Assembly: GCA_026027325.1 (NCBI GenBank)
Contig: JAMSLZ010000002.1
Coordinates: 1,364,001 to 1,428,000, forward strand
Source of the DNA: Actinomucor elegans
Taxonomy: Eukaryota > Mucoromycota > Mucoromycetes > Mucorales > Mucoraceae
Reading direction: 5' to 3'
Length of the DNA: 64,000 nt
The first letter of the stretch is position 1. Every line of letters begins with the position of its first letter. A program made the position numbers and the translations under genes. The notes beneath the pieces were generated by a model, which worked only from the letters and a program-made list of their open reading frames with translations, made no database searches and had not been told where the DNA came from. Of the stretch, positions 53,079-63,648 are shown piece by piece.

Positions 53079-53177
53079 AGTAGTTTTCGGGTCATTGTGT
53101 GGTGGCATAGGAGCAATATAACGTTGAGCAGGCATAGTTTGTACGGGTCATTATGCATCTAACTCTCATATAATTTT

Positions 53178-54336
53178 TTATACCATTTCTTCAATTAATT
53201 TTATAAAACTATCAATTGAAGTCTTCTTTATACTATTAAATGTATATAAAGGAAAAACTAAATTACTATTAATTATTTTTTCATTACTACATATTTTGAA
53301 ACTTATTTCTAAATTTTTTAAAAACCTTGATTTGTTTTTATCATACATTTCATAAATATTATCACTATTTATTTGATTATTTTTAATTTTTGTATATAAA
53401 TCATTAAACAATTTTAATGTATTTCTATTATTAACAATTACATCATTAAGCAAATTAACATCATCTTTACATTTAAGTAAATTCAAATTGTTCTTTTTAA
53501 TCTATTTATTACCTTTAAGTTTTCTTCATTATTATTTATTTTAATATAATCTTTTCTTTGTTTTTTATTATTATTACTGTTTGTAGTGGTACTATAATTA
53601 CTTGTATTTGAGATGTTTCCTGAGATGTTCGTAATTAGTTAGGTACGTGTTTAATTAACGAGACAGAAAACAAGAGAGAGATTTATTCTACCACTGCCCG
53701 CCTTCTGTTATTAATAGGCTGGGTGGTGGTTACATATAGTAAATATAACTAGTCACGATTACACAAGTTAACTATTCAGGCCACTTCTATTACTATTCTA
53801 TGTAAAGTAGTTATGTCCACTACAGTATTACTGGTTATAGAACTATTATCATCATATTCTTCAATATCATTACCGCTGCTAATACTATTATTTTCCTCAT
53901 ATAACTCATCTTCTATATCTTCTAAATCACTTTCTAATATTTCATCTTCATAGTTTTTATTTTTATTATTATTACTTTCTAAAAATTCATCATATATATC
54001 TTCTTCGATTACTTCTTTATCTATTTTATTATTTTGTTCATGATATTCTATAACTTTAAAATGATTTAAACAATATAAATTATTATTAACTAACCAATTA
54101 CCAACTTCATTGCATTTATCATTATAGCATTTTTTACTTTCTAATTTTAATGTATTTCTATTAATATTATTTAATTGATTTTTTAATTCTTCATTTATTT
54201 TTTTATAATTATTATTTTCATTTGTTAATATTTTATTATTTTTTGTTAAAAATGAAACCTTTTTAATGAGATAATAATAATCCTTCTTGTTAATTTTAAT
54301 GTATTTTAATTTTTTATTTGGTCTTACTCTACTCAT
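53178..54336 (-). pseudogene. Merlin M4 accessory gene, broken by an LTR-like insert and one frameshift
   Basis: N-terminal part 53776-54336 (about 186 codons): basic start MSRVRPNKKLKYIKI, a coiled-coil-like segment (about residues 27-65), a cysteine/histidine cluster CYNDKCNEVGNW...LYCLNHF, and an acidic asparagine-rich tail. After the insert the frame resumes near 53620 and, past a frameshift near 53490, runs to 53178 (LLKCKDDVNLLNDVI ... IKLIEEMV). Same position downstream of the transposase as the smaller accessory ORFs of M1 and M3. Function unknown. Confidence 0.5.
53620..53810. repeat. Short LTR-like insert in the M4 accessory gene
   Basis: About 165-190 bp of different composition (GC-richer, with CACTGCCCGCCTTCTG and GGCTGGGTGGTGG) interrupting an open frame. 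CTCTCTCTTGTTTTCTG on the minus strand recalls the end of a copia-type LTR. Exact ends and TSD were not found. Confidence 0.3.
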
Positions 54337-54364
54337 ATTTTTATTATATAATGAAATTCAATTT

Positions 54365-55243
54365 TTAATCTTTCAAAAAGTTTTTCCAAATATTATATTC
54401 TCTATTTTTTTTTCTCCATTGATATTCCCTGAGATATAGAATTATGTCTTTCTTGTTTCTATTTCTAGGTATAATACTTTGTTTTAATCCATTCCATGTT
54501 CCTTCTATGGTATTTGTATGAATTCCTGTTATAGGATCTTTAAAATGTTTTTTATAATTTACTGTTTTATGTTTATACCCAATTTTATTTAAATCATTAT
54601 ATCCTTTCCAACAATCTGTGTATATAGTTGTACCTTTCTTAATATACTTACTAATTATTTGATTAATATTCTCTATATTTCTTTCTTCAATAGGTTCTAA
54701 AAATACTTTTTTATTTTCATTTGTAACCTTATTCTTTAATCTACTTCTTTGTATTCCACCAATAACCCAAGCACCTTCAACTTTATGTCCCTTGTTATAT
54801 TTTCTTTTTGCAATTTTAGTTTCATCAATTTCTACAATTTCATTTCTTCCACCTATTTTATTACTTGGTTTAATAAGTTGTTTATTCTTAATGTATTTTC
54901 TGAAAATTTTATTATATCTACTTACTGTATTTTTATCAATTTGTAAACTTGAGGATATAAAAGATGAGGGTGCTTTTCCTAAAAATAAATACAATATGTG
55001 TAACTGGATATTTAACGGTAATCTTAATTTACTAAATATTGTTCCTTTCAATGGTGATATAGCTTTTCTACATTTATAATATTTACAAACATACAATTTT
55101 TTTTTCAAATTTAATTTCATATCATGTCCACATTCATTACATTTTTCAATCTTATTCACATAATTATTTTTAATTAAATATTCCAATGCATCATCTTCAT
55201 TATCGAATATATGCTTCAAACTTTTATAAGATTCTATAAACAT
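54365..55243 (-). CDS. Merlin M4 transposase (ISXO2/IS1595-like), 292 aa
   Basis: Starts MFIESYKSLKHIF. Zinc ribbon CNECGHD...CKYYKC at about residues 38-62. The DDE core: VEIDETKIAKRKYNKG, TIYTDCWKGY and HTNTIEGTWNGLK; VNYKKHFKD replaces the usual VNHSKHF, so a conserved histidine is changed. Intact frame. Diverged from M2/M3, so it is an independent lineage of the same family. Confidence 0.92.
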   Translation of the reverse strand: MFIESYKSLKHIFDNEDDALEYLIKNNYVNKIEKCNECGHDMKLNLKKKLYVCKYYKCRKAISPLKGTIFSKLRLPLNIQLHILYLFLGKAPSSFISSSLQIDKNTVSRYNKIFRKYIKNKQLIKPSNKIGGRNEIVEIDETKIAKRKYNKGHKVEGAWVIGGIQRSRLKNKVTNENKKVFLEPIEERNIENINQIISKYIKKGTTIYTDCWKGYNDLNKIGYKHKTVNYKKHFKDPITGIHTNTIEGTWNGLKQSIIPRNRNKKDIILYLREYQWRKKNREYNIWKNFLKD

Positions 55244-56152
55244 AATAGATAATAATATCTTGGGTATTTAATTTAATAAATTATGAAAATTCAATTTTGA
55301 TGAAAAACAATTTTAATAATTCGGAGTTTAAATATAACCTGAGACCTATATGCAGATACATCCGTTTGTACATATGGATTGTTTAGTTGTTTTTGTGTCA
55401 GATTTTCACTTGTTCCAGGGATGTTGATTGGAATAGCATCTGCAGCACCTTCTTGATTAACTCTTCTTCTCTTGGGTAAAGCAGACATCACAGGCATGTT
55501 TGGAATAGCTTCGACATAGTGAACTTGACCATAATTAGAGGTTTTTGTAGAATTTTGCACGTCAGAGCCCCTATTCAGTGACGTGCTCTGTCTTTTCCCG
55601 TTTCTTGAGCACTATTAGCCTTTTCTTCGGATTTAAGCACAGGACAATCATACTTCTTGTGACCTTCTTGTTTGCAGTAAAAGCAAGTGATAGCACCCCT
55701 TCTGATTCCCATATTTGAAGTAACAGCTCCGCTTGTATTCGACTTTGATGAGCTTGATTCAACCATTGCTTTGGTTGCATTCAGGAGATTAATTTTCATT
55801 TCTCTGAATTCTTTAATTAGTTCATTCATAGGATCAGAGATGACAGATTGATTGGAGGCTTGTTCACTCGGTTTTCCTTCTTAACTAAATGGATTATGGC
55901 TAGCTTCTAATTCCCCAGTTGAACGATAGGTAGGAAATGAGATAATTCCTTTACCATGATACTTCTTCAAAAACGTTTCAGCCTTGGTAGCTAACTTGAC
56001 TACTTCCATAAGACTTGTATCATCTTCAACCCCATTTCTTTCGACTTCTAGAGCGATTTCAGGGTGTAGAGCCTTTAAAAACGTTCTTTTAACCATTTTA
56101 TCATCTTTGACACCGACTAATTGATATAATTCACGAATGCGAATATCAATAT

Positions 56153-56437
56153 TGTGGTGAAATCCACATATAACATTCTACATTATATTAAAAAGACGGG
56201 ATTCATTTAATAACTATCCATCAAAAGAGGGAGTTTTGAATCACCGCTGAAAATACAATTAATGAAGAATGAACATAGATTAAAAAGACCTTTGATTATT
56301 ACTAAGAGACCATTTCTTTGGAAGTATAAATACAAGAGATACAAGCTAGATAGAAAAACTAAACTCACTTTGAATCAATAAAACCCGATAAAACGGTTCT
56401 AACTGATTCACTCGCTTTTTATTCAATTTTCACCGCA
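56153..56437 (+). repeat. 5' LTR of the decayed chromovirus
   Basis: TGTGGTGAAATCC...TTTTCACCGCA, recognisably the same family as the 302-bp LTRs but diverged. A TATAAATA box is near 56325. Followed by a T-run leader as in the intact copies, again without a TGG primer site. Confidence 0.85.
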
Positions 56438-56456
56438 TTTTTTTCAGTTATACCTA

Positions 56457-58105
56457 CAGTGGGTGGAAAAATGGTTCGGGTGTTTTCCAAAATTTTACAA
56501 AAAAAGGAATATACAGGGAACTACGAATCCTATCAACGCCAAACTAGCTTTATTAGAAAGCACAAACTATTATTAATATATTTTCTTAATTTTGTACTGA
56601 TTGGATAACTGAGTTTGTATATATCAGAGAGTAAAAATATAAGGTACACCCGAACCATTTTTCAGGGTCAAGCTTAGAAATCGAAACTTCTAGAAATCTC
56701 AGGATAAAAAGGCCCCAATGGATTACTAATTAATATTTGTGATTAATAATCACTATGTTGCGTCTCAAATTTAAAAAAAGTATAAAAAGAAGCGTTTTTG
56801 CTGAGAGATAAGCTCACCAATTTTCAATTTTTTCATTTTTCAACTATGACACGCTGCATTCCCAAAGATACTCAAAACAACATCAAAAACTTGTTGGAAT
56901 CTGGCTATTCTTACTCCCAAATCATGAAGCGTATCCCTGGAGTCAAAAAAACTACGATCAATAGTTATAAACGCAAGTGGTTTCCAGATATGAAGCCATT
57001 GCCATCTGGTCGTCATGCCATTGTAAATGCTACAAGTCGCAATTACATTCGCAGGAAGTTTATACTTGGAACTTTTAAAACTTTCAAGGATGTAGAAAGG
57101 CATCTTGATGATCTGGGAATGAAAATAAGCTACTCTGGATACTTGAAGTTGCTCAGATCGATGCATTTCCAAGCCGAGATTAAAAAAAAAACCTTTCCTT
57201 AGCAAAAAGCACATGGTTCGAAGGTTAAACTGGGCCAAAGCCCATAGAAGTTGGACTAGCGATGACTGGAGGCGAATGGTTTTCTCCGACGAGACCAAGA
57301 TCAATGTTTGGGGCTCCGACAGCTGCAAGTATTTCTGGAGAAGACCTGATGATAAGCTCCAGTTCCATCATTTGGATCTTACTGTGAAGCATGGTGGTGG
57401 AAGCTTAATGATGTGAGGATGCATCACTTACGATGGTCCTGGATATGCCTGCCAGATATTTGATGGTACTATGAAGAAGGAGGACTACATCCATATCCTA
57501 GAGACAATTTTAAAGGATGCCATGGAGTGGTATGGATATGACCCAAAGAAGTCTACTTCCCCAACAAAACAAGGACCCAAAGCATACTGCCAAGGCTACA
57601 AAGCATCAATGGTTCAAGGACCGGTGGTTTTAACCTTGATTGGACATATAGTCGGCCACCCCAAAGCCCTAATTTAAACCCAATCGAGCATGTTTTGCAT
57701 CACCTAAAGCTCAAACTTAGCGCTTGTCCGGATAGGGCCAAAGGAGTCCATAATTTGTGGGAAAGAGTTAAAAAGAATGGGATACTTTTACAAAAGAGGA
57801 TTGCCGAAATTATATTTATAGTATGCCAAAAAGAATCGAAGCAGTTATTAAAGCAAAATGTGGATATACTAAGTACTAGCTATGATTAGCATCGACCCTG
57901 AAAAATGGTTCGGGTGCATACTATTTTTTAATCTCAATTTAAATAAACCTCCGCTAATATAGGGCTATCATATTCCGACATATAATTGATATTGACTTCA
58001 GCTTTCTAACAAAGTTAGTTTTACATTGATCAGATTAGTAGTTCTTGTTTTATTCCAGATTATATAAAATTTTGGAAAACACCCGAACCATTTTTCCACC
58101 CACTG
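56457..58105 (+). mobile_element. Tc1-like element D
   Basis: 1,649 bp, ends CAGTGGGTGGAAAAATGGTT inverted at both sides, TA flanks (56455-56456, 58106-58107). Inner opposite copies of the end (ACCCGAACCATTTTTC) are at about 56647-56670 and 57894-57917. Inserted in the chromovirus leader. Confidence 0.94.
56846..57879 (+). pseudogene. Tc1-like transposase with several disruptions
   Basis: ATG at 56846 (MTRCIPKDTQNN). N-terminal helix-turn-helix (YSQIMKRIPGVKKTTI) and SGRHAIVNATSR; frameshift in an adenine run near 57183; catalytic MVFSDETKINVWGSD; an in-frame TGA at about 57415 (TGAGGA); shifts near 57455 and 57560 where the second aspartate motif is broken; NLNPIEHVLHHL later; ends KCGYTKY at 57879. 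Inactive. Confidence 0.88.
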
Positions 58106-58120
58106 TATAAAAATCTTACT

Positions 58121-61100
58121 ATGTCTCAATCAAACTCTACTCCAGTTACTATGCCTGGTTCTCCTCTCTCTGAAACTATCAATGTTGATATCCCTAATCA
58201 ACTCAATGATAATATGGACGGTGTTGAAATGGGTGATGCTAATGATGTCTCCCCCACCACTTCCGTTGTTCAAACTGCTTTTGGTCAAGGTGCTACTACT
58301 ATTGAAGCTAGTCAAGACACTGCTGCCAATGTTGTATCTGACTCTTCGATTGCAATCAAATCATTGATGGTTCGAAGAGCTGAAGCTATTCAGCGTTACA
58401 CCAGCCTACTCACCGGTAACGGGGTAGAACAATTGGGTAATGAACCTGACGCTTATGAACAAACTTTGGGACAGTTGATCAAGAATATTGATACTTACAA
58501 TCATCACATTGATGTGATGACAGCAACAATTGCCAAGAAAAGTCAACCTATTACTGCTAGTACTGAACCTACTGAAATACAAGGAAATACTAATGGTGCC
58601 TCGTCGTTTACTTTTCGTTTGACTCCAGGTGATTTGCCTAAATTCCAATTGAAAGGCGACACGGTATACTATCCTGGTGAGGATTCATACGACTCGGTTG
58701 AACATTTTTTGCGTACTTTTGAGAAGACAATCTCATCTTCCGGGTATAAGGTGGAAAACATCTGGAAACAGTGCATCGAAGCCACTCTAGCCATGGACTA
58801 TGACACATGGATGAATGGTGATCTTTTTGCCCAATCTTCTTGGGATGATGCCAGACAACTCTTCTTGTCAACCTTTGGCGGTGTCCAAGACAAGTTGGTT
58901 GCTCGTCGCCGTGTTATGAATATGCGTATCCGACCTAATGAAACGGTCAATGGTTTCAACCTTCGCTTTTCTCGTGCTGCTAGTGAAGCCGGATACAGCA
59001 AATTTGACTCTACTATTGCCGATGCCTTTTTGTGTGCCTTCCCTCAATCTTGGCAAACACAAATTAACACTGTGTTGCACTCACGAGGAAAAGACTCAAG
59101 CTCTTGGATTGTAAGTGATATCGCTGCAGCCGCATTGAATGTATATGGTCAGCAAGTACCTGGTGGCCTTGTCAACAATCCTGGTACTGGCATGTCTTCT
59201 TCTTCTGGTAGTAGTTCTGCGCCCACAATCAACTAGGGAAAGCGCAGAGCTGATGGGTTTGGTTCTGGTTCTGGTGCTGGCTCTGGATCTGGATCTGGTA
59301 AAAGACGCACTTCTGGGTCACATTTTTGCCCACGACATGGAGGCAGTCGATCCAACCATGGTGACAAGGACTGTTACAGAGCTTCCAAGAAACCTACTTC
59401 GTTCGCTGCTGGACCTTCTTCGTCCAATTCTACCACGTTTTCTCGTTCTGGCTCTGCTACTTCTTCCGGGCCAAGGTCTATAACGTTCTTGGGAAATACC
59501 AACGCACCATTCAGGGCAAATGGTAATAACCCTTGCCGTTATTGCAAGAAACCTTGGTTCCGTGGGCACTCCTGTGCTGAATACCACCAAGCTATGAGGG
59601 CCAGCAATGGACCTTCTGTGCTGGCTATCAGGGCAAATAACGGTACCAACACTTCTGCTTCCGAAGAGGAAGACAATAAGGTAAAAGAGGCCATGGAGGA
59701 CCTTAACTACGACTGTAAGTTTGATGATGATGAATCACAAAACACAAGAAGTACTTTTCAACTAATGACTCCTATTTATATAGAGGGCATCCGTTTTGTG
59801 GCAAGGATAGATACTGGTAGTGATACATCCTGCTTCAATAAAAAACAATTAAATAAAGACTTCTCTGATGTACACATAAACAAAGTCGATGGTTATTTAA
59901 ACTTCTTAGCACTTAATGGCAAAGGAGAAGGTAGTAAAGCTAAAAGGATCGGTAAAACACGACCTATGACTATTACATACACGAACAATATATCTTTTAA
60001 ACATGCCTTCGAAGTCGTAGAGTTTAGTGATATAATGCAAACTAAATTTGACGTATTATTAGGCACTGATATATTACCAAAGATGAATATTTATCTTGGA
60101 GGCGTTGCTTTTAACTGGCCTAATGACATTGCAAAAGAAAGTAAACAGTTTGAAAACGTTAACTTCGATAATGACAAGCATTATGACCCTGACAATGCAC
60201 TATACGGAAACACTGAACAAAGAAAAGAGTATATGAAAATGATTCAGGCTTCAATTAACAAAAATATGAATATAAAACCTAAAGCTGTTTGTACCATTCC
60301 TGAATCAATCGTAAAGATTCCGATGAAGAATGTTGCTAATTGCTATGTAAGACAATACCCATTACCTGTTCATGCGAAAGCAGAAATAGAAAAACAACTT
60401 AAAAAGAATGGTTGGATAATGGTATAGTCGAAAAAGCTAAGCCTAGACGGACATCTTGTTTCATATAAATTTGGTACGTATATTAGGAGAAAGCATAAAT
60501 ATAATATTGCTTTTTCATGCAACATGGAACAGTTGCCTTCTTGATAATGTTTATTATACTTAATAATAATTTTAATTTATGAAAAAAAGTTATAAATTAT
60601 AAAATATATGGATATATTAAAAAAAATAGGACATATACAATAGATTTAAAAGATATATTAATTGTAGATATCTGTCCTAGCGCTAAGTTTCATTCACCAC
60701 TATTAGCTGTACCTAAGAAGGATGAAAACGATAAGCTTACAAAGCTCCGCATTTGTTGTGACTTACGAAAAATCAATTCATCTATATCAGAAGACTTGCA
60801 AGAGAATTTTGCTGTACCAAAAATTACGGAGATCTTCGATAGAGTGTCAAAAAAGGCAAAAATCATGTCTAAAATCGATCTCAAACAGGCTTATTACTCT
60901 TTCGCTGTTGATGAGACTAGTAGAGAAGTACTATCATTCTCTTATAATCATATAAACTACCATTGGTGTCACGCTCCTTACGGACTAAAATTTCTTACAA
61001 GCCAATACTGCAAGGTCATGAACATCTTGTTAGTTGACTTAGAAGGAGTGGAAACATTATGTAGATGATTGTGTACTCTATAGTGAAACAATAGAAGAAC

Positions 61101-61577
61101 ACATCGATCTGATAAACACAGTGCTGGAGAAATTGACTTCTGTAAACTTGAAGATCAATCCCGACAAATGCACATGGTTTCGGACATCACTATATTTATT
61201 GGGCTTTATCGTTGGACCTGGCATTACAAAGATCGATCATAGACGACTTTCAAACATTGATAAATGGCCAATTCCTAAAAATGCTGCACAAGTACGAAGT
61301 ATTATGGGTGTGATTTCTCATTTAAGGGATTACTGTCCTATGCTTAGTAAAGTAGCTGCACCTTTAGATCAACTACGTAATGATAAGGATGTGTACAAAC
61401 CAAATGGACGTCTTTACATACTGATCGATTCAATCGGATTAAACAGATTCTTGTATCTAATGCCGTGCTTCACCAGCCTGATCTATCCAAGAAATTTTAT
61501 CTGGAGACAGACGCATCTGTATATGGGATAGCTTGTACACTCACTCAAAGAGATGAGTTTAACAGAACTATACACAT
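58121..61577 (+). pseudogene. Gag-Pol of the decayed chromovirus
   Basis: Homologous to the 1,703-aa protein. First 371 codons open, then TAG at 59234-59236. Gag knuckle CRYCKKPWFRGHSC and protease DTGSDTS follow (59489-60427). A 2-bp gain near 60405 shifts frame; the MITE-like insert is at 60447-60675; RT resumes at 60681; a 1-bp gain at about 61056 destroys the YVDD frame; a 2-bp gain is near 61391. Sequence ends in RNase H. Parts of protease/RT are much closer to the intact copies than Gag is, which could reflect gene conversion. Confidence 0.88.
60447..60675. mobile_element. MITE-like insertion in RT region
   Basis: 229 bp absent from the intact copies. Flanked by the perfect 5-bp duplication CCTAG (60442-60446, 60676-60680). 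Short imperfect terminal inverted repeats (ACGGACATC / ACAGATATC). No complete ORF. Superfamily not assigned. Confidence 0.8.
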
Positions 61578-62451
61578 TTTATATGTTTTTCTTATTAGTA
61601 ATGGATAAAATATAGTATAAAAATAAATCTTTCGTTATAATAGATAGTGATAAGATAGAAAATGTCAATGGGAAAATAGTTAAAAAGTGGAAAGATGATG
61701 GTTCTTCGGATCAGGGCAACGAAAATTGGTATTGTTGTGAAGGTGGTAGATATAGAGATTTGGAAAGATAGAAATACTTTTAAAACTGTGGATAGTTTTT
61801 ATTATAGATCAAGAATTGATTAACTGGTCAAAAGGTGATAAAACGCATCTCTTATATACTTTTTCTCGATCGGTACTTGATTCTAAATTCATATTACGAT
61901 TTGCCAGGAACAAGGTTGGACTGCGTATAAAGAAGACCAGGAGTAATGATACAGAATTAAATTATAATAATATTATAACCTAATTTATATACTTTTAATT
62001 TTTAATATAACTATAAAAATAACTTATTGTTTTAAATACCTTAATAAATTATATACTGTATAAAACATTTTATATATCGTTTTATTTTTAATTAATATTA
62101 TTTTTGTAAATAATTATAAATTTATAAATAGCATTAATTATATTTTAATAATTTATATGTATGAGTGAAATTTTTATTTTTCAAAACAAATTTCATAATT
62201 TTTTTTCTTTAAAAAATTAATTAAAAAAGCACGTAGTAAGTTATTTTTGTAACTTACAACTATAATATACTAATAAACGTGACTCCAGGGATAATAACCA
62301 AATGAGCGGACCAAGATTAGCGGCGAGGAGTGTCGGGATCAATATATCCAAAGGTAATAGTATTGAATGTAATATTTGGTGTGAGAGATAGTATTTATCA
62401 ATTAGCGTCTACTTGCTCAGAGTGATATATAAATAAAGATATTTTAACATA
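61578..62451. other. No intact gene; AT-rich remnant
   Basis: Short open stretches near 61625-61780 (KSFVIIDSDKIE-like, then stops) suggest an old coding remnant I cannot identify. A GTAAGTTATTTTTGTAACTTAC hairpin is near 62236. Confidence 0.4.
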
Positions 62452-63156
62452 CAGTGACCAGCAAAACTGTTACAATGTTTTCAGTTTTTGAACATAATCG
62501 CTTATATCTCCACAAGATCGCATTCATACTAAATGAGAAATAGCTTATTCTGAAGCCCAAGTTATCGGCTTTATTAAGAATGTTTCGGATTTGTGACTGC
62601 ATTAGTATTTTCGGAGAAACAGATTGAGAAATGAGAGAACAACATTGTAACAGTTTTGCTGCTATCATGAAAAATTAAAAAAATGGAATACCACAACTTG
62701 GCTATTCCTCTTAGAGCCTACAGGTTCAAGCCGAATACTTTTAAAATCGTTAAAAACACTGTACTATAACTTTGGGTTTTTTTACTCAGTAAATTTGTGA
62801 TTTTATAACAACTTAACTCTACCTATGCGCGCAACCTCTGTCTCTCAACGTAATCGCATTGTTTCTCTTTTGAAATCAGGCGAAACTATTCGGGAAGTAT
62901 CCCAAAAGGTCGGCCTTAGTACCGCTACTGTGTGCCGAATCGGAAAGCAAGCTTGTTCGGACCGTAAAATGAACAAAGGCGGCAGACCACAAGCCCTGTC
63001 ACATGCCGATGAAAGGTATTGCTCGCGCCAAATCACCACAGGGAAGTTGGATAACGCTGTGAAGGTCAAGAAAGCATTAAAAAAGGACCTTGGTATCCTT
63101 GTGAGCCCCGATACGATTAGAAGAGCCCTTCGTAGAGCAGGCTTGGGTGCTATTGA
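62452..63156 (+). mobile_element. Tc1-like element E, 3' part missing
   Basis: The left end CAGTGACCAGCAAAACTGTT is preceded by TA (62450-62451). An inner opposite copy (TAACAGTTTTGCTG) is near 62645-62662. Sequence is cut at 63156 by a CACTA-like end. Confidence 0.8.
62825..63156 (+). pseudogene. Tc1-like transposase N-terminus
   Basis: ATG at 62825; two helix-turn-helix units (IREVSQKVGLSTATVCRI and TIRRALRRAGLGAI) with GRPQALSHADERYC between, like the transposase of element B. The frame runs into the CACTA-like TIR after GAID, so the catalytic domain is absent here. It could resume beyond the window. Confidence 0.8.
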
Positions 63157-63648
63157 CACTATGGCGAAAAACTTAGGGTAAAATACACTAAGATTGGTGT
63201 AAAATACACCAATTTTTACTAATAGTTACTTGGTGGATTTAATGCAGTAAAAAAATTTCGAACAACCAAGTTTAGTGTATTTGCAACCAAGTTGGTTGGT
63301 GTAAAATACCTTAATCTTGGTGTATTAACAACTAAGCAAGTTGGTGTAAAATACCCTACCCTTGTCAGTTTTACATTTCCAATACCATTACTAATTCATT
63401 TATATGAAATAATTATATATTTTGATAATATTATATACCATCGATTTTATTTTATTTTTTACTTTCATTTAATTATATTAACTAATAGTATGAAATACAC
63501 AATATAAAAGCTATATGTATTCATGACATACTTGTAGTATAATATATACTATAAATGTATATCTATCTAGCTATCAACTTACCGTTATTATCAGCTGTTT
63601 ACCCTGCACAATAGTCGCTATATGTATCGAGAAGCGGAAGACAATATG
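63157..63648 (+). mobile_element. End of a third CACTA-like element
   Basis: Starts CACTATGGCGAAAAAC, matching the TIR of CACTA 2 over 14 bases, and is followed by subterminal repeats of TTGGTGTAAAATAC and its variants (63180-63360) in both orientations. No gene within 490 bp. Cut by Merlin M5. The other end is not in the window, so this is one end only. Confidence 0.6.

Larger units (their letters stand above)
53145..55363 (-). mobile_element. Merlin element M4
   Basis: 2,219 bp; ends GGGTCATTATGCATC and ...TGCAGATACATCC with the family TCTCA core. Flanked by a perfect 8-bp duplication GTTTGTAC (53137-53144, 55364-55371). It has its own diverged transposase and a longer accessory gene than M1-M3. 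Confidence 0.92.
53079..56152 (-). pseudogene. gag: Gag pseudogene of a Ty3/gypsy element (minus), split by Merlin M4
   Basis: Parts 55364-56152 and 53079-53136, joined in frame across the 8-bp duplication GTTTGTAC. N-terminal part: RELYQLVGVKDDKMVKRTFLKALHPEIA (capsid-like; cut at 56152 by a chromovirus LTR). A zinc knuckle CFYCKQEGHKKYDC is near 55660-55700, then QLNNPYVQT continuing after M4 as MPAQRYIAPMPPHNDP. Stops or shifts near 55880 and 55570. Inactive. Confidence 0.7.
56153..61577 (+). mobile_element. Decayed third chromovirus, 3' truncated
   Basis: A 5' LTR of 285 bp, leader, and gag-pol homologous to the two intact copies but with stops, indels and two nested insertions (Tc1-like D in the leader, a 229-bp MITE-like insert in pol). 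Homology stops near 61577 in RNase H; integrase, chromodomain and 3' LTR are missing. Inserted in a Gag pseudogene on the other strand. Confidence 0.88.

Noticed and set aside
42902..55243. Bacterial contamination suggested by IS1595-like transposases
   Set aside because: Their TSDs lie within eukaryotic retrotransposon genes, and base composition matches neighbouring elements; Merlin is an established eukaryotic group.
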